A stretch of DNA of 64,000 nt from contig NZ_AP027274.1 of NCBI RefSeq assembly GCF_030295705.1, positions 868,001 through 932,000 on the forward strand. The letters run 5' to 3'. The stretch's first letter is position 1, and each line of letters begins with the position of its first letter. Shown here one piece after another: positions 17,473-26,201 of this stretch. The notes beneath the pieces are model-generated. The model had not been told where the DNA came from. It did not search any database and saw nothing but the letters and a program-made list of their open reading frames with translations. The stretch comes from Polynucleobacter sp. TUM22923. Lineage in GTDB: Bacteria > Pseudomonadota > Gammaproteobacteria > Burkholderiales > Burkholderiaceae. The position numbers were made by a program, and so were the translations under genes.

Positions 17473-18552
17473 TTATTTACCCCCGGATAGCATCCAAGAC
17501 ACCAAGGCCTTGCGATCATCATCTGATAGTTGAGCATACGCAGGCATCGGAATGGCACCCCAAACGCCTGCCCCACCCATTTTGACCTTTGTCATAAGCT
17601 TCTCCTGGGCCCCGCTTTGGCCTTCATACTTTTTCGCTACTTCCGTGATGGAGGGGCCAACTAATTTGGAGCTCAAAGCATGACAGGCAGAGCAATTTTC
17701 GCTTTTAAATAGCGAAGACGGGCTTTTAGGTGCGGCTGGGCTGGCCTGAGCGGCAGAAATGATCGCTAGACCACTTGAGCTGGGTAAAGCGCTGATAGGT
17801 GGCTTAGTGGTATCTGCGCCTCGGTAAGGCCCATAAGTACGATTTTGGTCAGCGATGTTGCCATGAGCATCTCTAGCAAAACCAGGCAAGGTCGAGCCGA
17901 TCTGTACAAAAGGAACGCAGTTCTGCATACATTTGCTGCCATTGACGTCTGGTTTTCCAGTAACAGTCCACATTCCGTGCTTTGTGGTCATGCCATTTCG
18001 GTTGGGCATTTTTACCCCAGCAATGTTGGCGTTACCCAACACAAAGTCATCAGGAACGATTTCCCCAAGACTGAGGATAAAGGCGACTAAGGCATAAGTA
18101 TCATCTGGTGAGAGGGATCTTGGCGCGTTCCAAGGCATTGCACGATAGATGTAATCCCATAAGGTTGAAACCGTAGAAACCTTCATCAAAGTCGTTCTCT
18201 GTGGCTGCTTCATATCATTTAGAGACGCAACACGACCATTCTTAATGTCTTCTTTGCTTGTGCCGCCAGCAATGGGAGTGAAGATTTCATTAGACTCACC
18301 AAAGGTGCCGTGACAATTGGCACATTTAGCCTCCCAAATTACCTGGCCTTTTTCTACAGAGCCAGATCCTTTAGGCAAACCCTTAAAGTCGGGACGGACA
18401 TCAATATCCCAAGCAGCCACTTCGGCGGGGGTAGCCACTCTTCCAATGCCGGAAAATTTGGTACTGTCCGACTGGGCAAAGCTCCAATGAGAATGCACTA
18501 AAAGGAGTGCTGCTAACCCTAGATGGGTTTTTAATTTAGCCAACTTGAACAT
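17473..18552 (-). CDS. soxD: Sulfane dehydrogenase diheme cytochrome subunit SoxD
   Basis: SoxD accepts electrons from the molybdenum subunit SoxC during oxidation of the SoxY-bound sulfane. The form starting at 18552 has 359 residues and a GTGAGG ribosome binding site. A signal peptide ends near WSFAQ. Two heme sites are present: CANCH (residues 77-81) and CSACH (287-291). A third cysteine pair, CMQNC, lies in the middle near residue 210 and is not a heme site. An alanine/serine/proline-rich linker separates the domains. It overlaps soxC by 17 bases at this start. Confidence 0.93.
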   Translation of the reverse strand: MFKLAKLKTHLGLAALLLVHSHWSFAQSDSTKFSGIGRVATPAEVAAWDIDVRPDFKGLPKGSGSVEKGQVIWEAKCANCHGTFGESNEIFTPIAGGTSKEDIKNGRVASLNDMKQPQRTTLMKVSTVSTLWDYIYRAMPWNAPRSLSPDDTYALVAFILSLGEIVPDDFVLGNANIAGVKMPNRNGMTTKHGMWTVTGKPDVNGSKCMQNCVPFVQIGSTLPGFARDAHGNIADQNRTYGPYRGADTTKPPISALPSSSGLAIISAAQASPAAPKSPSSLFKSENCSACHALSSKLVGPSITEVAKKYEGQSGAQEKLMTKVKMGGAGVWGAIPMPAYAQLSDDDRKALVSWMLSGGK

Positions 18553-19936
18553 TGCTAACCTCACCATTAGTATCTAATTTCCAGGACTGGATCGCATTGT
18601 TGTGATAGATGGATCGAGTACCACGAACATCACGCAAAGTCTTGATAGATGGCTGGATGTATCCAGTGTCATCTACCGCCCTGGATTGTAAGATCGCGGG
18701 TGAGCCATCCCAGACCCAGTCGATGTTAAATCGGGTAATTGATTTTGTGAGAATAGGCGTCTCTAGACGAGCTGTGCGCCAATTGTTACCTCCATCAAAT
18801 GACACATCTACCCGCTTGACTTTGCCACGACCAGACCAGGCCATGCCACTGACATTATAAAAACCTTTGTCTAGCAATTGCTGGCCACCGGATGGCGTTG
18901 TAATAACAGATTTACATTCTTGAACAGAAGTAAATTGACGGTGCTCTCCATTAGGCATCAAGTCAATATAGTGAACAGCTTCATCTTTCGAATTCCATGG
19001 CATATCACCAACTTCTAGACGACGCAGCCATTTCACCCAACTAACGCCCTGAACACCAGGCACAACTAAGCGCAGTGGAAAGCCATTTTCTGGGCGCAAC
19101 ATTTCGCCATTCATGGCCCAAGCAACAATCGTGTCATTTAAGGCACTGTCTAAATTAATAGTACGAGTCATGCCCGACCCATCGCCACCCTCAGCTAAGA
19201 GGAACTTCCCTTTTTTCAAATCTGCGCCACATTCTTGCAGGAGGACAGATAGAGGTACGCCGGTAAATTCGCAGCAAGAAAGCATGCCATGGGTGTACTG
19301 AACCGTAGGTACAGCTACGTTGCCCCACTCCAACCCCGTGTTCGCGCCGCATTCAATAAAGTGCGTACGTGATACTGAAGGCAGGCGCATCAAATCATTC
19401 ATCGTAAAAACACGTGGATTCTTCACTAGACCATTTACCATTAAACGATGGGTCTCAGGGTTCAAGTTATACCAACCCTGATGATGACGCTCAAAATGTA
19501 AACCATTCGGAGTAATCGTTCCAAACAGCCCTTGTAATGGGGTGAAAGCTACCGATGCGGCAGATACTCGAGTGAGGCCCGGTGACTCACGTCGAATGAG
19601 GTTCGCCTCGTAGATCGATGGAATCCCATAAGGCATAGTTGCTACATTTTTTCCTAATGTAGTTTGCCACTCCTGCTTCTCTAAAATTGCAGGATCACCC
19701 TCGCCAGAAGCAAAGGCAAACGGCGCAGCAAGACCGGCTGAGGTACCAGCTAAGGCAGACATAAAGCCCTTGCGCAGAAATCCACGACGATTTTCATCAA
19801 GGCCGTCCGAATTAATTTCAGCAATCAAGCTCTGCGGTACAAAATGCTCTGGAGCTTTTACTAAACGTGCGCGATGACTAGGCTTTTCCACAAGGTGAAT
19901 ATCTTGCTTACTAATTTCGAAGTGTTTTTTGGTCAT
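18536..19936 (-). CDS. soxC: Sulfane dehydrogenase molybdenum subunit SoxC
   Basis: SoxC is the molybdenum cofactor subunit of SoxCD, which removes six electrons from SoxY-bound sulfane so that sulfur is not accumulated. The protein starting at ATG 19936 has 466 residues. A Tat motif is clear (NRRGFLRKGFM, R50-R51), followed by APFAFASG. The Moco ligand is C196 in FIECGANTG. The dimerisation domain follows from about residue 330. A TTG start 33 bases upstream overlaps the arsR stop and is less likely. It is the first sox structural gene after the regulator. Confidence 0.95.
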   Translation of the reverse strand: MTKKHFEISKQDIHLVEKPSHRARLVKAPEHFVPQSLIAEINSDGLDENRRGFLRKGFMSALAGTSAGLAAPFAFASGEGDPAILEKQEWQTTLGKNVATMPYGIPSIYEANLIRRESPGLTRVSAASVAFTPLQGLFGTITPNGLHFERHHQGWYNLNPETHRLMVNGLVKNPRVFTMNDLMRLPSVSRTHFIECGANTGLEWGNVAVPTVQYTHGMLSCCEFTGVPLSVLLQECGADLKKGKFLLAEGGDGSGMTRTINLDSALNDTIVAWAMNGEMLRPENGFPLRLVVPGVQGVSWVKWLRRLEVGDMPWNSKDEAVHYIDLMPNGEHRQFTSVQECKSVITTPSGGQQLLDKGFYNVSGMAWSGRGKVKRVDVSFDGGNNWRTARLETPILTKSITRFNIDWVWDGSPAILQSRAVDDTGYIQPSIKTLRDVRGTRSIYHNNAIQSWKLDTNGEVSNVQVG

Positions 19937-19969
19937 TTGATTTTTATAAATTGAGTAATTACAACGCAA

Positions 19970-20311
19970 CTAGTGCAAACTCTCAGCAATTTTTGCGCAA
20001 ACTGTTTGACACATCTCTAGGGTTGCACTGTCCTGAATAGAGTAAAAAACAGTAACGCCCTCTTTTCGCCTAGATAAAATTCCTGCTTGATGCAAGGCGG
20101 CTAAATGGCGCGAGACATTTGCCTGACTGGTGCCACAGAGTTCCAGTACTTGCGATACTGATTTTTCTCCGCTACAGACGGCATACATAATGCGTAGGCG
20201 TGATGGCTCAGACAGTACTGAAAAGTACTCAGCAACCCTCGTAAAGATAATCTCCATTGCCTCTGGCGAGAGATCTTTTGTGGCTTTTTGAACTTTTGAC
20301 TTTAGATTCAT
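19970..20311 (-). CDS. ArsR-family regulator of the sox operon (SoxR-like)
   Basis: This 113-residue winged-helix repressor has a HTH at TSQANVSRHLAALHQAGIL. Four cysteines are present: C46, C59, C101 and C105. ArsR-type sulfur sensors (SqrR, BigR, SoxR) use a cysteine pair bridging the HTH region and the C-terminal helix, so persulfide or polysulfide sensing is likely but the exact pair is not proven. It is upstream of and in the same direction as soxC. No ribosome binding site is visible, and a TATAAT box lies only 8 bases before the ATG, so the mRNA may be leaderless. Confidence 0.88.
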   Translation of the reverse strand: MNLKSKVQKATKDLSPEAMEIIFTRVAEYFSVLSEPSRLRIMYAVCSGEKSVSQVLELCGTSQANVSRHLAALHQAGILSRRKEGVTVFYSIQDSATLEMCQTVCAKIAESLH

Positions 20312-20319
20312 TAAAAATG

Positions 20320-20325
20320 ATTATA
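20320..20325 (-). promoter_or_regulatory. TATAAT -10 box of the arsR-sox promoter
   Basis: A perfect TATAAT on the - strand lies 8 bases before the arsR ATG. Transcription from it would start within a base or two of the start codon. No good -35 is visible at 17 bases upstream. Confidence 0.5.
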
Positions 20326-20348
20326 TGTACGTATGTGTATGTGCGTAT
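20322..20348. promoter_or_regulatory. 27-base alternating purine-pyrimidine tract in the sox/mod divergent region
   Basis: Bases 20322-20348 alternate strictly pyrimidine-purine. After one break, 20350-20358 alternates again. The ends form an imperfect inverted repeat (ATATGTACGTAT and ATTTATGCATAT). It overlaps the arsR -10 box and could be the ArsR operator. Such tracts can adopt unusual helix forms. Confidence 0.5.
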
Positions 20349-20421
20349 TTATGCATATTAAACACCTTGACTTGCAATAGTTCTATAGTGGCAAACCCTA
20401 AAGCCAATACAATCCAAACTG

Positions 20422-21072
20422 ATGGACATCCAAGCAATCCTCCTTTCTCTGAAGCTGTCTTTTTGGACCGTAGCGATCATGCTGCCCCTTGGGATCTGGG
20501 TCGCACACCGCCTAGTCAGAATGCAAACAGGTAGAGTTTGGATCGAAGCCGCCCTTGCCTTGCCCTTAGTTCTTCCCCCAACCGTACTTGGTTACTATTT
20601 TTTAGTTAGCTTTAGTAACCAAACACTATTTGGCGTACCAATGGTTTTTTCCTTTACAGGCATCTTGATTGCCTCCCTACTGGTAAACATCCCCTTCGCT
20701 ATACAGCCAATCCAGCGGGCTTTTGAAGCGATCAACCCAGAAATTCGTGAGGCAGCACAGGTGAGCGGTTTAAGCGAATGGCAAATCTTTTACTTGATAG
20801 AGCTGCCTCTCTCTTGGAGGGGAATCACCAATGCAGCTGTCCTTACCTTTGCCCATACCCTAGGAGAATTCGGGGTGATCCTCATGGTTGGTGGCGCCAT
20901 ACCCGGGGAAACAAAAACAGCCTCTATTGCTATCTATGACCGAGTTCAGAGTTTTGACACATCCGGCGCGGGAGTATTAGCCCTCCTGCTGTTAAGCATC
21001 TCTTTAATTGCGATTGCCATATCGTATGGCGTTCTTGGACGAAGTCAGCCTCACCATCACGGAGCGAGGTAA
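20422..21072 (+). CDS. modB: Molybdate ABC transporter permease ModB
   Basis: ModB is the membrane part of the molybdate importer. The 216-residue protein has about five membrane helices and the EAA loop contacting the ATPase (EAAQVSGLSEWQIFYLIELP). TLGEFGVILMVGGAIPGET is a ModB hallmark that separates it from CysTW permeases. The start overlaps no other gene; the stop overlaps the modC start by one base (TAATG). No modA gene for the binding protein is adjacent. It is divergent from arsR-soxC, whose product needs molybdenum. Confidence 0.92.
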   Translation: MDIQAILLSLKLSFWTVAIMLPLGIWVAHRLVRMQTGRVWIEAALALPLVLPPTVLGYYFLVSFSNQTLFGVPMVFSFTGILIASLLVNIPFAIQPIQRAFEAINPEIREAAQVSGLSEWQIFYLIELPLSWRGITNAAVLTFAHTLGEFGVILMVGGAIPGETKTASIAIYDRVQSFDTSGAGVLALLLLSISLIAIAISYGVLGRSQPHHHGAR

Positions 21073-22184
21073 TGCTCAAAGTCAAAATTAATCAAACTGC
21101 GCCAGTTTTCCTACAAATTACTTTAGAGTGTGCGCCTGGAGAAGTGCATGCTCTTGTGGGGCCCTCCGGGAGTGGTAAAACGACCATCTTAAGAACGATC
21201 GCCGGACTGAATCAGGCGGCAACTGGAAATATTGAATGCAATGATCAAATTTGGTTGAGTACTGATCGTGCAGGCCGAGTTGACAGTTCACTTGCCGCTA
21301 AGGATCGCTGCTGTGGATTTCTGTTTCAGCAATACGCCCTCTTTCCACACTTATCTGCATTAAATAATGTCATCATCGCCCTGCAAAATATCGAGTTAAC
21401 AGCTGCGAGACGCAAGCAGCTTGCTGCCCAATGGTTAGAGCGTATGGGTATTGGGCAGCTTTCTAAACGCATGCCCCACCAACTATCCGGCGGACAACAG
21501 CAACGAGTAGGTTTGGCTAGGGCATTAGCAAGAAAACCGTCAATCCTCTTGCTGGACGAACCTTTTTCCGCCATAGATACACCAACACGCTTGGGCTTAT
21601 ATAAGACGCTGGCTGACATACGCATCGATTTAAATATTCCCATGCTATTGGTGACTCATGATTTGCGAGAGGCTGATTTATTAGCTGATCGCATTACCGT
21701 GATCGATCAAGGTATTGGCTTACAAACTGCTGCGCCACAAACATTATTTACTAAACCCAGAAACTCTCGTGTTGCAGAGCTAGTCGGTATCAGCAATATA
21801 TTTCAAGGAAAATTCAACTCGGGTGAACTGTCCTGGGATGGATGTAATCAATTATTTTCTGTTGTGGATAAAGGAAAGATCCCTCCTCATTCACAGGTTG
21901 CCTGGGTTATCCCCCAAAGTGGCTTAAGCCTGCACCGCGAATCTTCGAAGACCGGCATCGCTGCTATCGTTGAAGAAATAAGTAGCCTTGGGCAAATTGC
22001 TGTCATTCAATTGCGCATAGAAAATAGTGAAATCCGAATTACCTGGGAAGCGTCTACTGCCGAAATAAAGCGCCTAGACATGAGGGTAGATAGCCTCATG
22101 CAGATTGAAATGGATGCCAAGCAAATTCACATCATGCCGCTGCGCCCTATTAACGACCCGCGCCGCTTTCAAGAATCGACTTAG
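21072..22184 (+). CDS. modC: Molybdate ABC transporter ATP-binding protein ModC
   Basis: ModC drives molybdate import with ModB. The 370-residue protein has Walker A (GPSGSGKTT), signature (LSGGQQQRVGLARAL), Walker B (LLLDEPFSAID) and the H-loop (VTHDLREAD). A C-terminal region from about residue 235 (VAELVGISNIFQGKF) and a further 110 residues fit a TOBE/Mop-type molybdate-sensing domain. It is translationally linked to modB. It converges with the methyltransferase gene, with 3 bases between. Confidence 0.92.
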   Translation: MLKVKINQTAPVFLQITLECAPGEVHALVGPSGSGKTTILRTIAGLNQAATGNIECNDQIWLSTDRAGRVDSSLAAKDRCCGFLFQQYALFPHLSALNNVIIALQNIELTAARRKQLAAQWLERMGIGQLSKRMPHQLSGGQQQRVGLARALARKPSILLLDEPFSAIDTPTRLGLYKTLADIRIDLNIPMLLVTHDLREADLLADRITVIDQGIGLQTAAPQTLFTKPRNSRVAELVGISNIFQGKFNSGELSWDGCNQLFSVVDKGKIPPHSQVAWVIPQSGLSLHRESSKTGIAAIVEEISSLGQIAVIQLRIENSEIRITWEASTAEIKRLDMRVDSLMQIEMDAKQIHIMPLRPINDPRRFQEST

Positions 22185-22187
22185 GAG

Positions 22188-22808
22188 CTAAATCTTTTTG
22201 GCTACCAAGCCTAGTAAGGCAGATATACCGCTATGTCTGGCGCCTTCTGAAAGTGATTTTTCATAACAACATAAATCTAGAATTTCAAAATCACTCGCAA
22301 GTTCACGAATCATCTCTTCGGTATAAAGGTGCTCCATTAAAGAGGGGCCGCCTGTTTTGTATTCCAACTGCTTGGGCGTATAACCTTGAAGAATAAAAAT
22401 GCCACCTGGTTTTAGAGCTTGGTAAACCTGTTTGAAAATACGTGCACGCATTTCTGGATCGGCAAATTGTATAAAGATGCCCGCAACCGCATCATAGTTA
22501 TCCTTAACCCAATCAAAACTATCGGTATCGCACAGACTGTACTGAACAGTGACTTTGCTTTCCAGCGCAAATTGCCTTGCTTTAGCCAAGGCAATATCTG
22601 AAACATCAAACCCAGTAACGCGCATTCCTTGCTTGGCGAGCCACACACCATTGCGCCCTTCACCATCAGAGATGCAGAGGATTTTCTGACCAGCTGTCAG
22701 ATGGGCATTACTTTGCTGAACTAAATACTCATTGGGCTCAAGGCCGAAGATAAACTCTGGTTTATTAAACCGAGCATTCCAAAAATCAGTGGCATCTAAA
22801 AAACCCAC
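22188..22808 (-). CDS. Class I SAM-dependent methyltransferase (TehB-like)
   Basis: This 206-residue cytosolic protein has a Rossmann methyltransferase fold. Motif I is ILCISDGEGRNGVWLA, followed by the acidic VTGFDVSD at the end of beta-2 and LKPGGIFILQGY. FWNARFNKPEFIFG at the N-terminus resembles TehB and thiol methyltransferases. The substrate is unknown. It lies 4 bases after metZ, which suggests co-transcription with the sulfur amino acid gene. Confidence 0.82.
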   Translation of the reverse strand: MGFLDATDFWNARFNKPEFIFGLEPNEYLVQQSNAHLTAGQKILCISDGEGRNGVWLAKQGMRVTGFDVSDIALAKARQFALESKVTVQYSLCDTDSFDWVKDNYDAVAGIFIQFADPEMRARIFKQVYQALKPGGIFILQGYTPKQLEYKTGGPSLMEHLYTEEMIRELASDFEILDLCCYEKSLSEGARHSGISALLGLVAKKI

Positions 22809-22812
22809 TGAT

Positions 22813-24021
22813 TTATTTCTTCAAGCCACCAACAAGATCATTCTTCAGGTCCACAATATTCTCAAGTCCCACAGCAATTCTGACCAGGCCATCGGTAATG
22901 CCTGCAGCTTTACGCGCTTCTGGACTCACCCTGCAATGCGTGGTGGTAGCTGGGTGCGTAATAGTGGTTCTCGTATCCCCTAAATTAGCAGTGATAGAGC
23001 ACAACTTTGTTTGATTAATTAATTTGAAGGCCGCTTTTTTTCCGCCCTTCATAGTGAAAGACAAGATCGCCCCGCCCGCTTTCTGCTGGCGCTTGGCTAG
23101 GGCATATTGGGGATGCGATTTTAATCCGGGATGATAGACACGCTCAACACCAGGCTGCTTTTCTAGCCACTGCGCTATAGCTAGCGCATTTTGGCTTTGC
23201 TGCCTCATACGCAAGTCAAGAGTCTCTAAGCCCTTTAGAAAAACCCATGCATTAAATGCAGATAACGTAGGGCCAGCCGTTCTCACGTACGGAAACACTT
23301 TACCCATAATAAAGTCTTTGCTGCCCACAATCGCTCCACCAACAACACGCCCTTGTCCATCCAAATATTTTGTAGCGGAATGAATCACAATATCTGCACC
23401 TAGTGCCAGTGGTTTTTGTAACGCAGGTGTACAAAAACAATTGTCAACAGCAAATAACGCATTTGCTTTTTTAGCGATCTTAGAAATCGCTTTAATATCT
23501 GCGATCTCCGTTAAAGGATTGGATGGTGTTTCTAAATAAAATAATTTGGTATTTGCTTGGACAGCACTTTGCCATGCCTTAGTATCAGTGAGGTCGACAT
23601 AAGTTGTGGTGATGCCAAAGCGACCCATGATGTTGGTGAATAACTGAATGGTGGCCCCAAATACAGAACGCGAACAAACCACGTGGTCACCAGATTGAAG
23701 ATGAGCCATTGCCAAGGTCAAAATAGCAGCCATACCTGAAGAGGTGGCGATACAAGCCTCACCCCCCTCTAGTGCCGCTAAGCGATCTTGAAACATACTG
23801 ACAGTTGGGTTGGTGAAACGGGAATAAATAAAACCCTGATCTGCATGAGCAAACCCATCCGCTGCAAGTTCAGCGCTATCAAAGCAGAAACTGGACGTTA
23901 AGAACATCGCCTCTGAATGCTCTTGGTATTCAGCGGTGCGACGGGTACCGGCACGAACCGCTAGGGTTTCTATTGCCAGTTTTGATAAATCAGGCTTTGC
24001 TCGGGTAGTTTTGCTTTTCAT
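22813..24021 (-). CDS. metZ: O-succinylhomoserine sulfhydrylase MetZ
   Basis: MetZ makes homocysteine directly from O-succinylhomoserine and sulfide in methionine synthesis. The 402-residue PLP enzyme of the Cys/Met metabolism family has the Schiff-base lysine in HSATKYLDGQGRVVGG. The GEACIATSSGMAAI and FAVDNCFCTPALQKP blocks match the MetZ branch. It follows purF by 70 bases, as in many betaproteobacteria. A 9-bp stem (24048-24079) lies between, without a clear T run. Confidence 0.92.
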   Translation of the reverse strand: MKSKTTRAKPDLSKLAIETLAVRAGTRRTAEYQEHSEAMFLTSSFCFDSAELAADGFAHADQGFIYSRFTNPTVSMFQDRLAALEGGEACIATSSGMAAILTLAMAHLQSGDHVVCSRSVFGATIQLFTNIMGRFGITTTYVDLTDTKAWQSAVQANTKLFYLETPSNPLTEIADIKAISKIAKKANALFAVDNCFCTPALQKPLALGADIVIHSATKYLDGQGRVVGGAIVGSKDFIMGKVFPYVRTAGPTLSAFNAWVFLKGLETLDLRMRQQSQNALAIAQWLEKQPGVERVYHPGLKSHPQYALAKRQQKAGGAILSFTMKGGKKAAFKLINQTKLCSITANLGDTRTTITHPATTTHCRVSPEARKAAGITDGLVRIAVGLENIVDLKNDLVGGLKK

Positions 24022-24091
24022 ACCCTTATTTTGACACCGAATTGAAGAATTGCCCCAGATGGAAATATCGGGGGCAATTTAAGGCCTGCTT

Positions 24092-25630
24092 TTAGTCTTC
24101 CGTAGCCAAATGCAAGTGCAGCTGCGAACGTGCAAAGTCGCTAGAGTCGCGCTGACGGTCGGCTTTTGCCTCTGAGGTATTTCTAGCGGCCTCTAAAGCA
24201 TCTAAATATGAATCATTGATATCACCAGTGACGTAGTGACCATCAAAACAGGAGGCTTCAAAATGCTGAATATTCGGATTGATGTCCATTACGGCTTGCT
24301 TCATGTCCTCGACGCTTTGATAGATCAATTGATCGGCGCCAATCATTTTGTTAATTTCTTCATCTGTACGTCCGTAGGCCACCAACTCACTCCGGGTTGG
24401 CATGTCGATACCGTATACATTCGGAAACCGCACTGGAGGTGCAGCAGAGGCAAAAATCACTTTTTTAGCCCCTGATTCACGTGCCATTTGCACAATTTCA
24501 AACGAAGTTGTTCCGCGAACAATAGAGTCATCTACGATTAATACTGTTTTATCTTTAAATTCAATGCGCATGGCATTGAGCTTTTGGCGCACTGACTTTT
24601 TGCGAACGGCTTGGCCTGGCATGATGAAAGTGCGGCCTATATAACGATTTTTAAAGAACCCTTCGCGATAATCTACACCCAAGCGCTTGGCGACTTGCAT
24701 TGCAGCTGGACGACTAGAGTCAGGGATAGGCATCACTACATCAATTTCGTCGACATTGGTTTCTTTACGAATTTTCTCGGCAAGGTAGTCTCCCATGCGC
24801 ATCCGAACGTTATAAACGGTCACCCCATCAATGGTGGAGTCTGGACGTGCCATATAGACATATTCAAAGATGCAAGGCGTGAGTACGGCGTTAGGTACGC
24901 ATTGACGCGCAGAGAAATTACCATCCAGATCAATATAAATTGCTTCACCAGGATTAACGTCACGGACGAATGTAAAGCCAAGACCTTCAAGTGCCACAGA
25001 CTCTGAGGCAACCATCCACTCTGGGCCCTTGCTAGTGTCAATACGACCAATACACAAAGGCCGTATTCCAAATGGATCCCGAAATGCCAATAAACCATAG
25101 CCGGCAATTAAAGAAACAACGGCATAGGAACCCTTAACCCGCTTCGTTAATTGAGTTACTGCATTGAACATTGCGCCCTCATCAAGCGCGGCACTATTGG
25201 TTTCTTTTTGAAGCTCATCAGCTAATACATTCAACAACACCTCAGTGTCAGAGTTCGTGTTGATATGCCGACGATCTCGATAGGCCATTTCAACACGCAG
25301 ACTTGGAGCATTGGTGAGGTTGCCGTTATGCGCCAAAATAATGCCATAAGGCGCACTGACATAAAATGGTTGGGCTTCTTCTTCACTACTAGCCGAGCCA
25401 GCTGTTGGATAACGAACCTGACCAATACCAGCGCTCCCGACGAGACTGCGCATATTGCGCGTTCTAAAGACATCTCGCACTAAACCATTGGCCTTGTGCA
25501 TCGTAAAAGAATTGCCATTCATGGTGGCCATACCGGCCGCATCTTGGCCACGATGTTGCAAAAGCAACAAGGCGTCATAAATGAGTTGATTAACAGGGGA
25601 GTGGGAAACAGTTCCGATAACGCCGCACAT
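24092..25630 (-). CDS. purF: Amidophosphoribosyltransferase PurF
   Basis: PurF catalyses the first committed step of purine synthesis, moving the glutamine amide to PRPP. The 512-residue protein begins MCGVIG, so after Met removal Cys2 is the Ntn nucleophile. The PRPP-binding loop VLIVDDSIVRGTTS lies near residue 365. The glutaminase domain covers about residues 2-235 and the phosphoribosyltransferase domain the rest. It follows cvpA by 4 bases, the classic cvpA-purF order. Confidence 0.96.
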   Translation of the reverse strand: MCGVIGTVSHSPVNQLIYDALLLLQHRGQDAAGMATMNGNSFTMHKANGLVRDVFRTRNMRSLVGSAGIGQVRYPTAGSASSEEEAQPFYVSAPYGIILAHNGNLTNAPSLRVEMAYRDRRHINTNSDTEVLLNVLADELQKETNSAALDEGAMFNAVTQLTKRVKGSYAVVSLIAGYGLLAFRDPFGIRPLCIGRIDTSKGPEWMVASESVALEGLGFTFVRDVNPGEAIYIDLDGNFSARQCVPNAVLTPCIFEYVYMARPDSTIDGVTVYNVRMRMGDYLAEKIRKETNVDEIDVVMPIPDSSRPAAMQVAKRLGVDYREGFFKNRYIGRTFIMPGQAVRKKSVRQKLNAMRIEFKDKTVLIVDDSIVRGTTSFEIVQMARESGAKKVIFASAAPPVRFPNVYGIDMPTRSELVAYGRTDEEINKMIGADQLIYQSVEDMKQAVMDINPNIQHFEASCFDGHYVTGDINDSYLDALEAARNTSEAKADRQRDSSDFARSQLHLHLATED

Positions 25631-25634
25631 AAGC

Positions 25635-26201
25635 CTATATCCCTATTGTTAAAGAAGGTGTCAATGTTGGAATTACTTTGGGTACAGCATCACCCAGTTG
25701 CTTCGCCCAATCAGCAGGCAGCCATCCTTTGATCAAGCCAGTTGCCATTTCAATTGCAGGACGAGTTAACGCTTTTTGCCAAGCCATCGTTTGAGGAATG
25801 GGTGTAAGCGCCGCTAACGTAGCCGCTACCACTACGATCAAAGCACCGCGAACCAAGCCAAAGATAAGGCCTAAGAAACGATCAGTCAGACTTAGCCCCA
25901 CTGACAAAATAATTTTCTGAATGACGCCGCCGATAATTCCACATAGCACCAAAGACAAAATAAATAAAATGATGAAACCAACGCCCAAACTAAGCAATTC
26001 TTCCATATGAAAAGTTGATAGCCACTCGGTTGCTAAATAGTTGGCGTAGTGATAGGCGACCCATGCAGCAACAAACCAAGATGCGAGAGCCAAAACCTCT
26101 TTGAAAAGACCGCGGGAAATACCCACCAGCGCAGAAAGCAGCAGAACAACTAAGGTGAAATAATCCACCGTAGTTAAATGCAAGGTGGAGATTATTTCCA
26201 T
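25635..26201 (-). CDS. cvpA: CvpA family membrane protein
   Basis: CvpA homologues are inner-membrane proteins required for colicin V production in E. coli. Their normal role is unclear but tied to purF by position. This one has 188 residues with four predicted helices and the family block DYFTLVVLLLSALVGISRG. It overlaps the SPOR gene by one base and is 4 bases from purF. Confidence 0.9.
   Translation of the reverse strand: MEIISTLHLTTVDYFTLVVLLLSALVGISRGLFKEVLALASWFVAAWVAYHYANYLATEWLSTFHMEELLSLGVGFIILFILSLVLCGIIGGVIQKIILSVGLSLTDRFLGLIFGLVRGALIVVVAATLAALTPIPQTMAWQKALTRPAIEMATGLIKGWLPADWAKQLGDAVPKVIPTLTPSLTIGI

Noticed and set aside
24048..24079. Stem AATTGCCCC/GGGGCAATT between purF and metZ as a terminator
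   Set aside because: The loop is 14 bases and no real T run follows in either direction.
25231..25473. Frame-shifted 80-codon ORF inside purF
   Set aside because: It lies fully inside a certain gene on the same strand and has no family features.
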